NCBI RefSeq assembly: GCF_000195575.1
Contig: NC_015391.1
Span: 674,501 to 738,500 of the forward strand
Length of the DNA: 64,000 nt
Direction: 5' to 3'
Source: Carnobacterium sp. 17-4
GTDB taxonomy: Bacteria > Bacillota > Bacilli > Lactobacillales > Carnobacteriaceae
Numbering within the stretch: the stretch's first letter is position 1; each line of letters starts with the position of its first letter. Position numbers and translations under genes: made by a program. Shown here in pieces: positions 1 to 8,251 of this stretch. The notes under the pieces were generated by a model. That model was not told where the DNA came from. It saw only the letters and a program-made list of their open reading frames with translations, and did not search any database.

Positions 1-194
1 CTATGGATACGCAAGATTGTTTTCTGCTCATTCGAACCATTCCTGGAAATGCTTTTGCTCTAGGGAGTTTAATTGATACTTCAAATTTTGACAGTGTCTT
101 TGGAGCTATCTCAGGAGATGATACAGTACTTATTATTTGTCGTTCAAATGAAGAAGCACTCCAGTTGAAAAATCATTTTATACAATTAATTTAA
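1..194 (+). CDS. argR: Arginine repressor ArgR, C-terminal part (cut by window edge)
   Basis: The readable 63 residues match the C-terminal oligomerisation and arginine-binding domain of ArgR/AhrC: a GNA segment, GSLID, then the GDDT motif that holds the acidic arginine-binding residues. The N-terminal winged helix lies before the window, so the visible ATG at position 3 is probably internal. The family represses arginine biosynthesis and activates arginine catabolism as an arginine-bound hexamer. The stop is at 192-194 and recN follows after 34 bases; argR-recN adjacency is classic in Firmicutes and supports the call. Confidence 0.85.
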   Translation, partial: MDTQDCFLLIRTIPGNAFALGSLIDTSNFDSVFGAISGDDTVLIICRSNEEALQLKNHFIQLI

Positions 195-228
195 GCAATC
201 AAGATGGAAGTATTGGAGGTGTTAAACA

Positions 229-1947
229 GTGCTTCAGGAATTAACAATTAAGGATTTTGCAATCATACAAGATTTGAATCTTAGTTTTAATCGTGGTATG
301 ACTGTTTTAACCGGAGAAACAGGGGCAGGGAAATCGATTATTATTGATGCGGTTGGGCTGCTTGCAGGTGGAAGAGGATCCAGTGAATTTATTCGTCATG
401 GTGCAACTAAGTGTGTCCTAGAAGCGTTGTTTTCATTAGAAGGAAATTCCACTACTTATAAGTTACTAAAAGACTATGATATAGACAGTGAAGAAGATAG
501 TGTGATTATTCAGCGAGACATTCATCGTAGTGGTAAAAATGTTTGTCGAATCAACGGTCGTTTAGTAACGATCGCTACCTTGCGTCTAATTGGAGAATCG
601 ATTATTGATATTCACGGACAAAATGAACATCAAGAATTAATGAATCCAGAACGTCATTTAAGTATGTTAGATCATTTTGGTGATCAGGAATTAGTGAGAT
701 TAAAAAAGAATTATCAAGAAACTTATGCAGACTATAAAAAAGTAAAAAAAGCTTTTGATAAATGGCAAAATGGAGAACAAGAACTAGCACAACGATTAGA
801 TATGCTTCAGTACCAAACAAATGAAATTGAAATGGCTGAACTTCTTGATGGTGAGGAAGAAGAGCTGTTAGAAGAAAAAAATTTGTTAGCTAATTATCAA
901 AAAATTATGTCTGCATTATCAATGAGCTATGATGCTTTGCAAGGAGATGAAGTCAATGGAATTGACTTGATTGGAAATGCCATGACTGAAATGAATTCTA
1001 TTGAAGAAATAGATGAAAAATACAAAATCTTGTCAGAAGCAATTTCAAGTAGTTACTTTCAGCTTCAAGAAGCTGCTAGTGACATTTTAAGAGAAATGGA
1101 TCAAACAGCATATGATGAGGATCGCCTTAATGAAATTGAAAAAAGACTTGAAACCATCAAACAATTAAAACGTAAATATGGCGAGTCTATTGTAGAAATC
1201 AAGATGTATTATGAAAAAATTGCAGCAGAATTAAATCAAATTTTAAATCGTGAAAATCACCTGACGAATATGACAAAAGAGTTATCCAGTTTATCGAAAG
1301 AATTGATTAAGCGAGGTAACGAACTTTCTGAAAAACGTAGAGTGGTAGCCAAAAATATTGAACAAGCCATTCATGAACAGTTAAAAGAATTGTATATGGA
1401 AAAAGTGGTATTTGAAGTTCAATTTTTTAAACCGGTTCAAGATTTTACGAGTGAAACTGCACACGAGTCTGGCTTTGATGAGGTAGAATTCTATATTGCT
1501 ACAAATATGGGTGAACCGTTAAAACCTTTGGCTAGGGTAGCCTCTGGAGGAGAATTATCTCGTATGATGTTAGCGATGAAAACCATTTTTTCTAAATCTC
1601 AGGGTATTACTAGTATTATATTTGATGAGGTAGATACCGGTGTCAGCGGACGAGTCGCTCAAGCGATTGCAAATAAGATTTATATGGTAGCTGTTCATTC
1701 GCAAGTCCTCTGCATTACGCATTTGCCTCAAGTAGCTGCGATGGCAGATAACCATTTATATATTTCAAAAAGTGTGGAAAATGATCGTACAAAAACGCAT
1801 GTCAATTCTTTAGTGTCTTTAGAAAAAATTGAAGAAATTGCCCGTATGTTAGCAGGTACTGAAATCACAAAATTGACTTTAGAACATGCTAAAGAATTAA
1901 CTATTTTAGCTGAAACAGAAAAACAAAAGCAAAAGCAATTGAGTTAA
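229..1947 (+). CDS. recN: DNA repair protein RecN
   Basis: This 572-residue SMC-like ATPase of double-strand-break repair is full length for RecN. Residues 1-50 carry the Walker A region (GETGAGKSIIIDA) after an ELTIKDFAII start typical of the family. The middle (about 160-390) is coiled coil. The C-terminal half has the ABC signature region (ASGGELSRMMLA) and Walker B (IIFDEVDTGVSG). RecN gathers at breaks early and acts with RecA. The start is GTG at 229, placed 9 bases after a GGAGG at 215-219. It follows argR closely and ends at a strong terminator. Confidence 0.96.
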   Translation: MLQELTIKDFAIIQDLNLSFNRGMTVLTGETGAGKSIIIDAVGLLAGGRGSSEFIRHGATKCVLEALFSLEGNSTTYKLLKDYDIDSEEDSVIIQRDIHRSGKNVCRINGRLVTIATLRLIGESIIDIHGQNEHQELMNPERHLSMLDHFGDQELVRLKKNYQETYADYKKVKKAFDKWQNGEQELAQRLDMLQYQTNEIEMAELLDGEEEELLEEKNLLANYQKIMSALSMSYDALQGDEVNGIDLIGNAMTEMNSIEEIDEKYKILSEAISSSYFQLQEAASDILREMDQTAYDEDRLNEIEKRLETIKQLKRKYGESIVEIKMYYEKIAAELNQILNRENHLTNMTKELSSLSKELIKRGNELSEKRRVVAKNIEQAIHEQLKELYMEKVVFEVQFFKPVQDFTSETAHESGFDEVEFYIATNMGEPLKPLARVASGGELSRMMLAMKTIFSKSQGITSIIFDEVDTGVSGRVAQAIANKIYMVAVHSQVLCITHLPQVAAMADNHLYISKSVENDRTKTHVNSLVSLEKIEEIARMLAGTEITKLTLEHAKELTILAETEKQKQKQLS

Positions 1948-1951
1948 AAGT

Positions 1952-2005
1952 AAAGAATCCTGTAATCAATGGACTGAAAAGTCTGTTGGTTACGGGATTC
2001 TTTTT
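1952..2005 (+). terminator. Rho-independent terminator after recN
   Basis: A 14-base stem (AAAGAATCCTGTAA pairing with TTACGGGATTCTTT, one G-U wobble) is followed by a T run. It closes the argR-recN transcript. Confidence 0.85.
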
Positions 2006-2038
2006 ATAAAAACTAATTTAAAAATATAAAGCAGTAGT

Positions 2039-2689
2039 TTACCACCGAATAGTTGCAAGCAGCTTCTCTAAAATGTTTTTTTCATTGTCACTCAATCCCC
2101 AAAATTCGAGTTCTTTTTTGATATTAGTTAAAAGACCGTATTCTCGAACAAAACCATTCAGACGTGCAGCAATAGTTGAATCAACATAGTCAGTATAGGT
2201 TGGAAAAAGATTGCTTACTGCCTCAAGAGCTTTAGGGTAACGTTTCATAAAATATTTTTGATGGTGATCTTCTGCTCGATAAAAGTGAGTGTATGGGAGA
2301 AATTCAGTCTGTATTTGTTTATTGTATTTCTTTTCCCAGTTATTTTTGACCTGATTAGCAGTCTTTTGTTGTTCAGCATTATGATAAAACACAATTGAAA
2401 GATACTGGCGCCCCTTATAGTTGCGGTCTTTAACAGCATCATGACTGTCCCAAAATAAATTTAAAATATCTGAATAACTAATAACCTCAGGATCAAAATC
2501 AATCTCTAGCGTCTCAGAATGGTCTCCAATGGATCTATAGGTAGGATTAGGTAAAGCACCGCCAGCATAACCTACGCGTGTTCGAATGACACCAGGAAGA
2601 TGACCAAAACGACTATCAGGTCCCCAAAAGCATCCCATACTAAAAGTAGCGGTTTGAATGCTATTCGATTGTCTATCAAAATTTGTCAT
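2039..2689 (-). CDS. msrA: Peptide methionine sulfoxide reductase MsrA
   Basis: MsrA reduces the S-epimer of methionine sulfoxide in proteins. The catalytic GCFWG motif is at about residues 19-23 with the nucleophilic Cys at 20, followed by RVGYAGG and the family's THFYRAEDHHQKY block. At 216 residues it is longer than minimal MsrA (about 170-180) because of an extra C-terminal segment of about 40 residues. The ATG at 2689 has a GGAGG just upstream. MsrB, which handles the R-epimer, is encoded separately at 34.8 kb, not fused. A hairpin lies only about 20 bases upstream, so its promoter is unclear. Confidence 0.95.
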   Translation of the reverse strand: MTNFDRQSNSIQTATFSMGCFWGPDSRFGHLPGVIRTRVGYAGGALPNPTYRSIGDHSETLEIDFDPEVISYSDILNLFWDSHDAVKDRNYKGRQYLSIVFYHNAEQQKTANQVKNNWEKKYNKQIQTEFLPYTHFYRAEDHHQKYFMKRYPKALEAVSNLFPTYTDYVDSTIAARLNGFVREYGLLTNIKKELEFWGLSDNEKNILEKLLATIRW

Positions 2690-2710
2690 GTTGTGACCTC
2701 CAAAGTTAAA

Positions 2711-2752
2711 ATAAAAACCACATCAATCGATTTACTCAATCAATTGATGTGG
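2711..2752 (-). terminator. Hairpin with T run between the small peptide gene and msrA
   Basis: On the - strand CCACATCAAT/ATTGATGTGG arms (10 bp, extendable) are followed by TTTTTATTTT. It would end or attenuate transcription coming from the 43-codon gene at 2759-2890. It is directly upstream of the msrA ribosome-binding site. Confidence 0.6.
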
Positions 2753-2758
2753 TGGGCT

Positions 2759-2890
2759 TTAATTAATAGTAATTAGTGTGGAAATAAGCGTTAGAAATGC
2801 TGTGCTTAACATTGCGATTAGCATAATCCAGACAAACACTTTAGTGAAGCGTTGTGTTTTAGAGACTGATTTTTTGTTTTTTGTAGCCAC
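2759..2890 (-). CDS. Small membrane protein, DUF4044-like (43 residues)
   Basis: A short gene on the - strand starts with GTG (2888-2890) about 8 bases after a GGGGG Shine-Dalgarno-like run and encodes 43 residues. The product has a Lys/Arg-rich start (MATKNKKSVSKTQRFTK) and one hydrophobic segment of about 22 residues (about 18-40) with the FVWIMLIAML pattern I associate with the DUF4044 small proteins of Lactobacillales. The function of the family is unknown to me. A fair sigma-A promoter (TTGATT, 18 bases, TAAACT) lies upstream, and a hairpin-T-run follows the stop. It sits between corA and msrA. Confidence 0.7.
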   Translation of the reverse strand: MATKNKKSVSKTQRFTKVFVWIMLIAMLSTAFLTLISTLITIN

Positions 2891-2926
2891 GAGGTAATCC
2901 CCCACTTTCATATGGATATTTCTTAC

Positions 2927-2956
2927 AGTTTACATCAAATAAGCAGAAAGAATCAA
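2927..2956 (-). promoter_or_regulatory. Candidate sigma-A promoter for the 43-residue gene
   Basis: Read on the - strand: TTGATT (2951-2956), 18-base spacer, TAAACT (2927-2932). The start codon follows 36 bases further on. Confidence 0.45.
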
Positions 2957-2963
2957 TAGGCTA

Positions 2964-3920
2964 TTAAAAATAATCTTTTTTTCTCAATATCCAAACGGTT
3001 AATACGCATATTGCAAGACTGATGAAGCAAAGTATCCAAAAAGCACCTGGAGTGTCTTCAAATGGGAGTGTCACATTCATACCCCAAAGCGCTCCGATAA
3101 TATTTGGGATAGTCAAAACAATGGTGATGGATGTTAATACTTTCATAATATTATTTAAATTGTTTGAAATAACTGAAGAAAAGATAGCACTGATTTGTTC
3201 CAACATTTTATTAGACTGGCGAATCATTGCTTCGGCTTGTTGATTTTCAATAACAACGTCATGTAAAAAGGAAAGAATATTTTTATTTGTATTAAAACGC
3301 TCAATAGCTTTTAAACGTTTGAAAATCGGGTGATTACTTTCAATGGCAGTACTAAAATAAACTAAACTTTTTTGTAGAGACATTAAGACAAATAACTGGC
3401 GGTTTTTAGAAGTCTTTGTAATGGTGTCTTCTAATTTTTCTATTTTAGCATTGATATCTTTTAAGTAAGTAATGTAATCAGAAGAAATGTGCCAAGCGAT
3501 ATCTAACAAAAAATTTTCTTGATTTGTACTAGATATTGGGAAATTCGGTTTATTCTCAATCATTTTTGAAATAAAATCAGGTGTATGAACCGCAGCTGTA
3601 ATAACGGTTTTCGATGTCATAATAACAGCTAAAGGTCTGGTAACATATTCACTATCATTTGGGTTACTCGATATTTTTAATGGATAAAGAAACATAGCCA
3701 ATGAAGAACTCTCGCTTTCATCTAATTCTAAATTTTCATGTCTTGAAACCTCATCTGGATCCAAAACACTAGAAAGGTAGTCTTTTGGAAATCCAAAATG
3801 TTTAACTACTCGATTGATTTCATCAGGTGTTGGATTAGATAGGTGCAGCCATTCCACATGAGTAAATTCAGTGTCATGGATAACTTCACCTTTGGTTGTT
3901 GTATAATAAGAATGAATCAT
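2964..3920 (-). CDS. corA: CorA-family magnesium/divalent cation transporter
   Basis: This 318-residue protein has the CorA layout: a long soluble cytoplasmic N-terminal funnel (about 1-255) with a long helix, then two C-terminal membrane helices (about 258-280 and 292-312). The GMN selectivity signature occurs as WGMN at the end of the first helix, where YGMN is usual. The C-terminus ends in basic residues (LRKKDYF). CorA forms a homopentameric channel for Mg2+ (some members Co2+ or Zn2+). The ATG at 3920 has AAGGAG 9 bases upstream. The gene diverges from gnd. Confidence 0.92.
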   Translation of the reverse strand: MIHSYYTTTKGEVIHDTEFTHVEWLHLSNPTPDEINRVVKHFGFPKDYLSSVLDPDEVSRHENLELDESESSSLAMFLYPLKISSNPNDSEYVTRPLAVIMTSKTVITAAVHTPDFISKMIENKPNFPISSTNQENFLLDIAWHISSDYITYLKDINAKIEKLEDTITKTSKNRQLFVLMSLQKSLVYFSTAIESNHPIFKRLKAIERFNTNKNILSFLHDVVIENQQAEAMIRQSNKMLEQISAIFSSVISNNLNNIMKVLTSITIVLTIPNIIGALWGMNVTLPFEDTPGAFWILCFISLAICVLTVWILRKKDYF

Positions 3921-4046
3921 GGCAAACGCTCCTTGAAATAAGATTAATAGAAGATACGATTAAGAAATAAACTCTACTCTATTCCTTAGTTTACACTAAG
4001 CAGGGTGAAAAAAGTTAGAAAATGTTTTTTGTTAAAAGGAAAACTG

Positions 4047-4087
4047 CACTTTTATTTAATTGGTACAACATTTTTTAAATAAAAGTG
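4047..4087. repeat. 13-bp perfect inverted repeat upstream of gnd
   Basis: Arms CACTTTTATTTAA (4047-4059) and TTAAATAAAAGTG (4075-4087) pair perfectly around a 15-base loop. It lies about 80 bases upstream of the proposed gnd -35. On the - strand it would be followed by a moderately T-rich run. Confidence 0.7.
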
Positions 4088-4166
4088 TATAAATCATATT
4101 TTTAACTTAAAAGTGGTTGTAACTTGAGTGAGAAGATAAATAACTTAACAGAATATATGAAACAAC

Positions 4167-4195
4167 TTTTCATTTCTTGTTTTTTTTGCTAGGAT
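4167..4195 (+). promoter_or_regulatory. Candidate gnd promoter with extended -10
   Basis: TTTTCA (4167-4172), 17 bases, TAGGAT (4190-4195), with a TGC extended -10. The start codon is 63 bases downstream of the -10. Confidence 0.4.
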
Positions 4196-4258
4196 AGTAA
4201 AGGACAAAGAAATAATATTAGTTAAATAGAGGTTGAAGAGAAGGGAGTTCAAATAAAT

Positions 4259-5692
4259 ATGAGTAAGCAACAAATTGGTGTAGTTGGAATGGCTGTCATG
4301 GGGAAAAATTTGGCTTTAAACATTGAAAGCAGAGGATATTCCGTGTCAGTTTATAACCGTACGACATCTAAAACAGAAGCAGTTATTGCAGAAAATCCAG
4401 GTAAAAAATTAGTATTGACTCGCACAGTTGAAGAATTTGTGGATTCTCTTGAAAAACCAAGACGTATTTTGTTAATGGTACAAGCAGGTAAAGGAACGGA
4501 TGCAACCATCCAATCTTTATTGCCGCATCTTGATGAAGGAGATGTATTGATTGATGGAGGAAATACCTTCTTTAAAGATACAATTCGCCGTAGTGAAGAG
4601 TTAGCAGAATCAGGTGTGAACTTTATTGGAACAGGTGTTTCTGGTGGAGAAGAGGGTGCACTTAAAGGACCGGCTATTATGCCTGGTGGGCAAAAAGAAG
4701 CTTACGATCTTGTTGCACCTATCCTTGAACAAATTGCTGCTGTAGCTGAAGATGGTGAAGCTTGTGTTACTTACATTGGACCAAATGGAGCAGGACATTA
4801 CGTTAAAATGGTTCATAATGGTATTGAGTATGGCGATATGCAATTGATTGCTGAATCTTATCACTTGTTGCGTAACGTTGCAGGTTTATCAGTTGAAGAA
4901 ATTGCTGAAGTATTTGCTGAATGGAACAAAGGCGAATTAGATAGTTTCTTAATTGAAATCACAGCAACAGCTTTAACTAAAAAAGATCCTGAAACAGGCA
5001 AACCAATGGTTGATATCATTTTAGACCGTGCTGGTAATAAGGGTACTGGTAAATGGACATCGCAAAGTGCATTAGATCTAGGTGTGCCACTTCCATTAAT
5101 CACAGAATCTGTTTTCGCACGTTATATTTCAGCTTTAAAAGAAGAACGTGTTGAAGCAAGCAAAGTTTTACCCAAACCTGCTAGTTATTCATTTGAAGGC
5201 GAAAAAGCTGAATTAGTCGAAAAAATTAGACAAGCTTTATACTTCAGTAAAATTATGAGTTATGCTCAAGGATTTGCACAAATGCGTACAGCTAGTGAGG
5301 AGTATGATTGGAATTTACAATACGGTGAAATAGCTAAAATTTTCCGTGCCGGTTGTATTATTCGTGCTCGATTCTTGCAAAAAATCACAGATGCTTATGA
5401 TCGCAAAGCAGATCTTAAAAACTTGATGTTGGACGATTACTTTATGGATATCACAAAAAATTACCAAGACTCTGTTCGTGATGTGATTGGTATTGCTGTT
5501 AAATCAGGTGTACCTATCCCAACATTCTCTTCAGCAATTGCTTATTATGATTCATATCGTACTGCTGATCTGCCTGCAAATATCATTCAAGCACAACGTG
5601 ATTATTTCGGAGCACACACTTACGAAAGAACAGATAAAGCTGGAACCTTCCACTTTGACTGGTATGGAAATGAAGGAGAAGAACAACTGTAA
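4259..5692 (+). CDS. gnd: 6-phosphogluconate dehydrogenase, decarboxylating
   Basis: This enzyme oxidises 6-phosphogluconate to ribulose 5-phosphate with release of CO2 and NAD(P)H in the oxidative pentose phosphate pathway, and in the phosphoketolase route of heterofermenters. The protein is 477 residues, family length. The N-terminal dinucleotide fold begins [15 protein letters not shown]. The signature [11 protein letters not shown] (about residues 128-138), the [16 protein letters not shown] catalytic block with Lys and His, and the IIRARFL segment are present. An AGGGAG precedes the ATG, and a strong terminator follows. Confidence 0.97.
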   Translation: MSKQQIGVVGMAVMGKNLALNIESRGYSVSVYNRTTSKTEAVIAENPGKKLVLTRTVEEFVDSLEKPRRILLMVQAGKGTDATIQSLLPHLDEGDVLIDGGNTFFKDTIRRSEELAESGVNFIGTGVSGGEEGALKGPAIMPGGQKEAYDLVAPILEQIAAVAEDGEACVTYIGPNGAGHYVKMVHNGIEYGDMQLIAESYHLLRNVAGLSVEEIAEVFAEWNKGELDSFLIEITATALTKKDPETGKPMVDIILDRAGNKGTGKWTSQSALDLGVPLPLITESVFARYISALKEERVEASKVLPKPASYSFEGEKAELVEKIRQALYFSKIMSYAQGFAQMRTASEEYDWNLQYGEIAKIFRAGCIIRARFLQKITDAYDRKADLKNLMLDDYFMDITKNYQDSVRDVIGIAVKSGVPIPTFSSAIAYYDSYRTADLPANIIQAQRDYFGAHTYERTDKAGTFHFDWYGNEGEEQL

Positions 5693-5718
5693 GACATTGT
5701 TTTTCTAAAATAGATCGT

Positions 5719-5755
5719 AAAAAAGAGACTGAGATTATATTTTCAGTCTCTTTTT
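5719..5755 (+). terminator. Terminator after gnd
   Basis: AAAAAGAGACTGA pairs with TCAGTCTCTTTTT, with a T tail. Confidence 0.85.
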
Positions 5756-5841
5756 GTATGACCAAAAATTAATGAAATTATCTAATAAATAATAGACAAC
5801 TGTCGAATTGCTTAAGAAACTCTTAAAGATGAATTTTAAGG

Positions 5842-5871
5842 TTCTCATTTTTTTTTAATTTATGGTAAAAT
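5842..5871 (+). promoter_or_regulatory. Candidate csrRS promoter, extended -10
   Basis: TAAAAT (5866-5871) is preceded by TATGG, giving an extended TGG-TAAAAT -10. The -35 is weak (TTCTCA at 5842-5847, 18-base spacer). The 15-base stretch ATGGTAAAATGATAA recurs in front of the PBP gene near 54761-54775. Confidence 0.4.
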
Positions 5872-5979
5872 GATAACGGACACATTAAAAATTGATTGTG
5901 AAAAAATACTTATCATGGTATCGTAACAAGAGCAAAAGAGATAAAAATAGGGATTTTAGAGGAGCAGGTGTACACTAAC

Positions 5980-6672
5980 ATGAACAAAATTTTAATTATT
6001 GAAGATGAAAAAAATCTGGCTCGTTTTGTAGAACTAGAATTAAAACATGAAGGCTACGCAACAGAGGTTCGTTACAACGGACGTACAGGATTAGAAGCTG
6101 CAGTTGCAGAAGACGCACATTGGGATGTTATTTTATTAGACTTAATGCTACCAGAATTAAATGGAATAGATGTTTGTCGTCGTATTAGACAAGTAAGTAA
6201 TGTGCCTATTATTATGATGACTGCTAGAGACTCAGTTATTGACCGCGTATCTGGATTAGATCATGGTGCAGATGACTATATTGTTAAACCATTCGCTATT
6301 GAAGAATTACTCGCACGTTTACGCGCGTTATTCCGCCGTATTGAAATTGAAAGCGAACAAAATATCACAAAACAAACAACAGTTACGTATAGAGATTTAA
6401 CGGTTGAAAAAGAAAACCGTGTCGTACGTCGTGGTGATGAAGTTATTGAATTAACGAAGCGTGAATATGAATTATTGCTAGAGTTAATGGAAAATGTGAA
6501 CGTTGTTTTAGCTCGTGATGTATTATTGAATAAAGTTTGGGGATACGAAACTGAAGTTGAAACAAATGTTGTAGATGTATATATTCGTTACCTAAGAAAT
6601 AAAATTGACGTTCCGAATGTTGACAGCTACATTCAAACCGTTCGCGGGACAGGTTATGTGATGCGTTCGTGA
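5980..6672 (+). CDS. csrR: OmpR-family response regulator, CsrR/CovR type
   Basis: This 230-residue regulator has a receiver domain (ILIIEDEKNLARFVELEL start, phospho-acceptor Asp in LLDLMLPELNG, Lys in IVKPFAIEELLARLR) and a C-terminal winged helix with the NVVDVYIRYLRNKID recognition block ending TVRGTGYVMR. The text closely follows streptococcal CovR/CsrR and staphylococcal ArlR. I prefer ATG 5980 (MNKILIIEDE, AGGTG 9 bases before) over the in-frame GTG at 5968, which sits only 4 bases after GAGGAG. It overlaps csrS by 4 bases. The regulon here is unknown; in streptococci CovR represses envelope and virulence genes. Confidence 0.92.
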   Translation: MNKILIIEDEKNLARFVELELKHEGYATEVRYNGRTGLEAAVAEDAHWDVILLDLMLPELNGIDVCRRIRQVSNVPIIMMTARDSVIDRVSGLDHGADDYIVKPFAIEELLARLRALFRRIEIESEQNITKQTTVTYRDLTVEKENRVVRRGDEVIELTKREYELLLELMENVNVVLARDVLLNKVWGYETEVETNVVDVYIRYLRNKIDVPNVDSYIQTVRGTGYVMRS

Positions 6673-8216
6673 GATTCTCGTTCTATGACAAAAATAAGGA
6701 AGGAAAGAAAAGAAAACGATTATCCTTAAAATGGAAATGGACTATTGGAGCTACACTTGCAATATTCTTAACGTTTTCGATTTTTTCTATTGCTATTTTT
6801 GTAGGTTTTAGACAAATTATGTTCACACAAGAGGAAGAAAATTTTAGAGAAGTCTTATTTTCATCAACTAGTCGACTAGTTGATGAAAATAAAATAACAG
6901 ATAGCGATTCCTCAGCTTTATCAAAGGCAACGGTTTACTCTGCATTTAATCCCTCTTACTTTCCAGATATTATGGAGCTAAATGGGGAATATGATCAGAG
7001 AAATACAACCTTTGAAGATTCTGGAAATTACGAAGATACCTTATATGCCAAAATGAATGAAGAAGATGTCATCGTAAGAGTGTATACTCCAACATCGCGT
7101 TTGCTTTTTGAATCAAAATTAGGCGATTTTTCTTTTGAAGAAAGCTCGGAACCCGTTATTAAGATGATCGAAGTAAATGGTGAAGAGGGCTATTATGGAG
7201 TTGCGCCTGTTATTTCTGACGAGACACAACAAATCATTGGATATGTACAAGTTATAGATGGGATGTCAGATTACCATAATATGATAGAGGTCACGTTTAT
7301 TAGTTTAGTAGCTATGAGTTCTGCTGCGCTTATTTTTAGTGGTATTCTAGGTTACTTCTTGGCATCTAATTTTTTGAAGCCGATAAAAAACATTACAAAA
7401 ACAATGAATGATCTTCGACAAGATACGCAATCGACTTCTAGAATTGAAGTAGTTGAAGGAAACGATGAATTGGATCATCTATCCATTGTATTTAATGACA
7501 TGCTGGACAAGATGCAAAAGTATATTGAGCAACAGAAACAATTCGTTGAAGATGTTTCTCATGAATTAAGAACACCAGTTGCTGTGATGGAAGGTCATTT
7601 GAAGCTGTTAGATCGCTGGGGTAAAAATGATCCTGAGATCCTAGATGAATCGCTTTCTGCTTCATTGCAAGAAATTACAAGGATGAAAAGTTTGGTTCAA
7701 GAAATGTTAGATTTATCTAGAGCTGAGCAAGTAGAAATCCATTATAAAAATGAAAAAACGGCTATAAAACCGATTATTCAACAAACTTATAATAATTTTA
7801 AAATGATTCATCCAGAATTTGTTTTTAATTTGGACGATGATATTAAAGAAGAGGTATATGTTTCCATTTACCGAAATCATATCGAACAAATCTTGATTAT
7901 TTTACTGGATAATGCAGTGAAATATTCTACTGAACGTAGAGAAGTCCATATATCAGTTTCAAATGATGATCGAGAAGTCCAAATTGCCATTCAAGATTTT
8001 GGTGAAGGGATGACTCCAGAAGACGCTGAAAAGATTTTTAATCGTTTTTATCGTATTGACAAAGCACGTAGCAGACATAAAGGCGGAAACGGTCTTGGTC
8101 TAGCGATAGCAAGAGAATTATTAAGTGGATACAATGGCACAATTACTGTAGAAAGTGTTTTAGACTATGGTTCAATATTTAGAATCACATTGCCTATCTA
8201 TAAAGATGAAGTATAA
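6669..8216 (+). CDS. csrS: Sensor histidine kinase, CsrS/CovS (ArlS) type
   Basis: This 515-residue membrane kinase pairs with csrR. A basic N-terminus precedes membrane helix 1 (about 26-48); an extracellular sensor of about 150 residues follows, then helix 2 (about 207-232), a HAMP linker, the dimerisation H-box (SHELRTPVAVMEGH), the N-box (LLDNAVKYS) and ATP lid motifs DFGEGM and GNGLGLAIA. It starts at GTG 6669, overlapping the csrR stop by 4 bases, so translation is coupled. A perfect 38-bp palindrome (6855-6892) lies inside the part encoding the start of the extracellular domain. A bidirectional terminator follows. Confidence 0.92.
   Translation: MRFSFYDKNKEGKKRKRLSLKWKWTIGATLAIFLTFSIFSIAIFVGFRQIMFTQEEENFREVLFSSTSRLVDENKITDSDSSALSKATVYSAFNPSYFPDIMELNGEYDQRNTTFEDSGNYEDTLYAKMNEEDVIVRVYTPTSRLLFESKLGDFSFEESSEPVIKMIEVNGEEGYYGVAPVISDETQQIIGYVQVIDGMSDYHNMIEVTFISLVAMSSAALIFSGILGYFLASNFLKPIKNITKTMNDLRQDTQSTSRIEVVEGNDELDHLSIVFNDMLDKMQKYIEQQKQFVEDVSHELRTPVAVMEGHLKLLDRWGKNDPEILDESLSASLQEITRMKSLVQEMLDLSRAEQVEIHYKNEKTAIKPIIQQTYNNFKMIHPEFVFNLDDDIKEEVYVSIYRNHIEQILIILLDNAVKYSTERREVHISVSNDDREVQIAIQDFGEGMTPEDAEKIFNRFYRIDKARSRHKGGNGLGLAIARELLSGYNGTITVESVLDYGSIFRITLPIYKDEV
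6855..6892. repeat. Perfect 38-bp palindrome inside csrS coding sequence
   Basis: Nineteen bases each side of the centre (6873/6874, a GTCGAC) are exactly complementary, with no spacer. The encoded residues are about FSSTSRLVDENK. In mRNA it could form a stem of about 17 bp. Confidence 0.95.
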
Positions 8217-8251
8217 AAAAATACCTACTCGTTTGAGTAGGTATTTTTTTT
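8215..8251. terminator. Bidirectional terminator between csrS and yidC
   Basis: The stem AATACCTACTC/GAGTAGGTATT with a GTTT loop is flanked by A run and T run, so it serves both convergent genes. Confidence 0.85.

Larger units (their letters stand above)
3921..4258. other. Intergenic region between divergent corA and gnd
   Basis: About 340 bases without a gene. It holds the corA ribosome-binding site, a 13-bp inverted repeat (4047-4059 and 4075-4087, 15-base loop), AT-rich sequence and a candidate gnd promoter. I see no small ORF with a good ribosome-binding site. Confidence 0.6.

Noticed and set aside
3003-3006. WGMN in place of YGMN in CorA as a sign of altered function
   Set aside because: The invariant GMN is intact and the preceding aromatic residue varies in the family. 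The coordinates here only mark the general 3' part of the gene.
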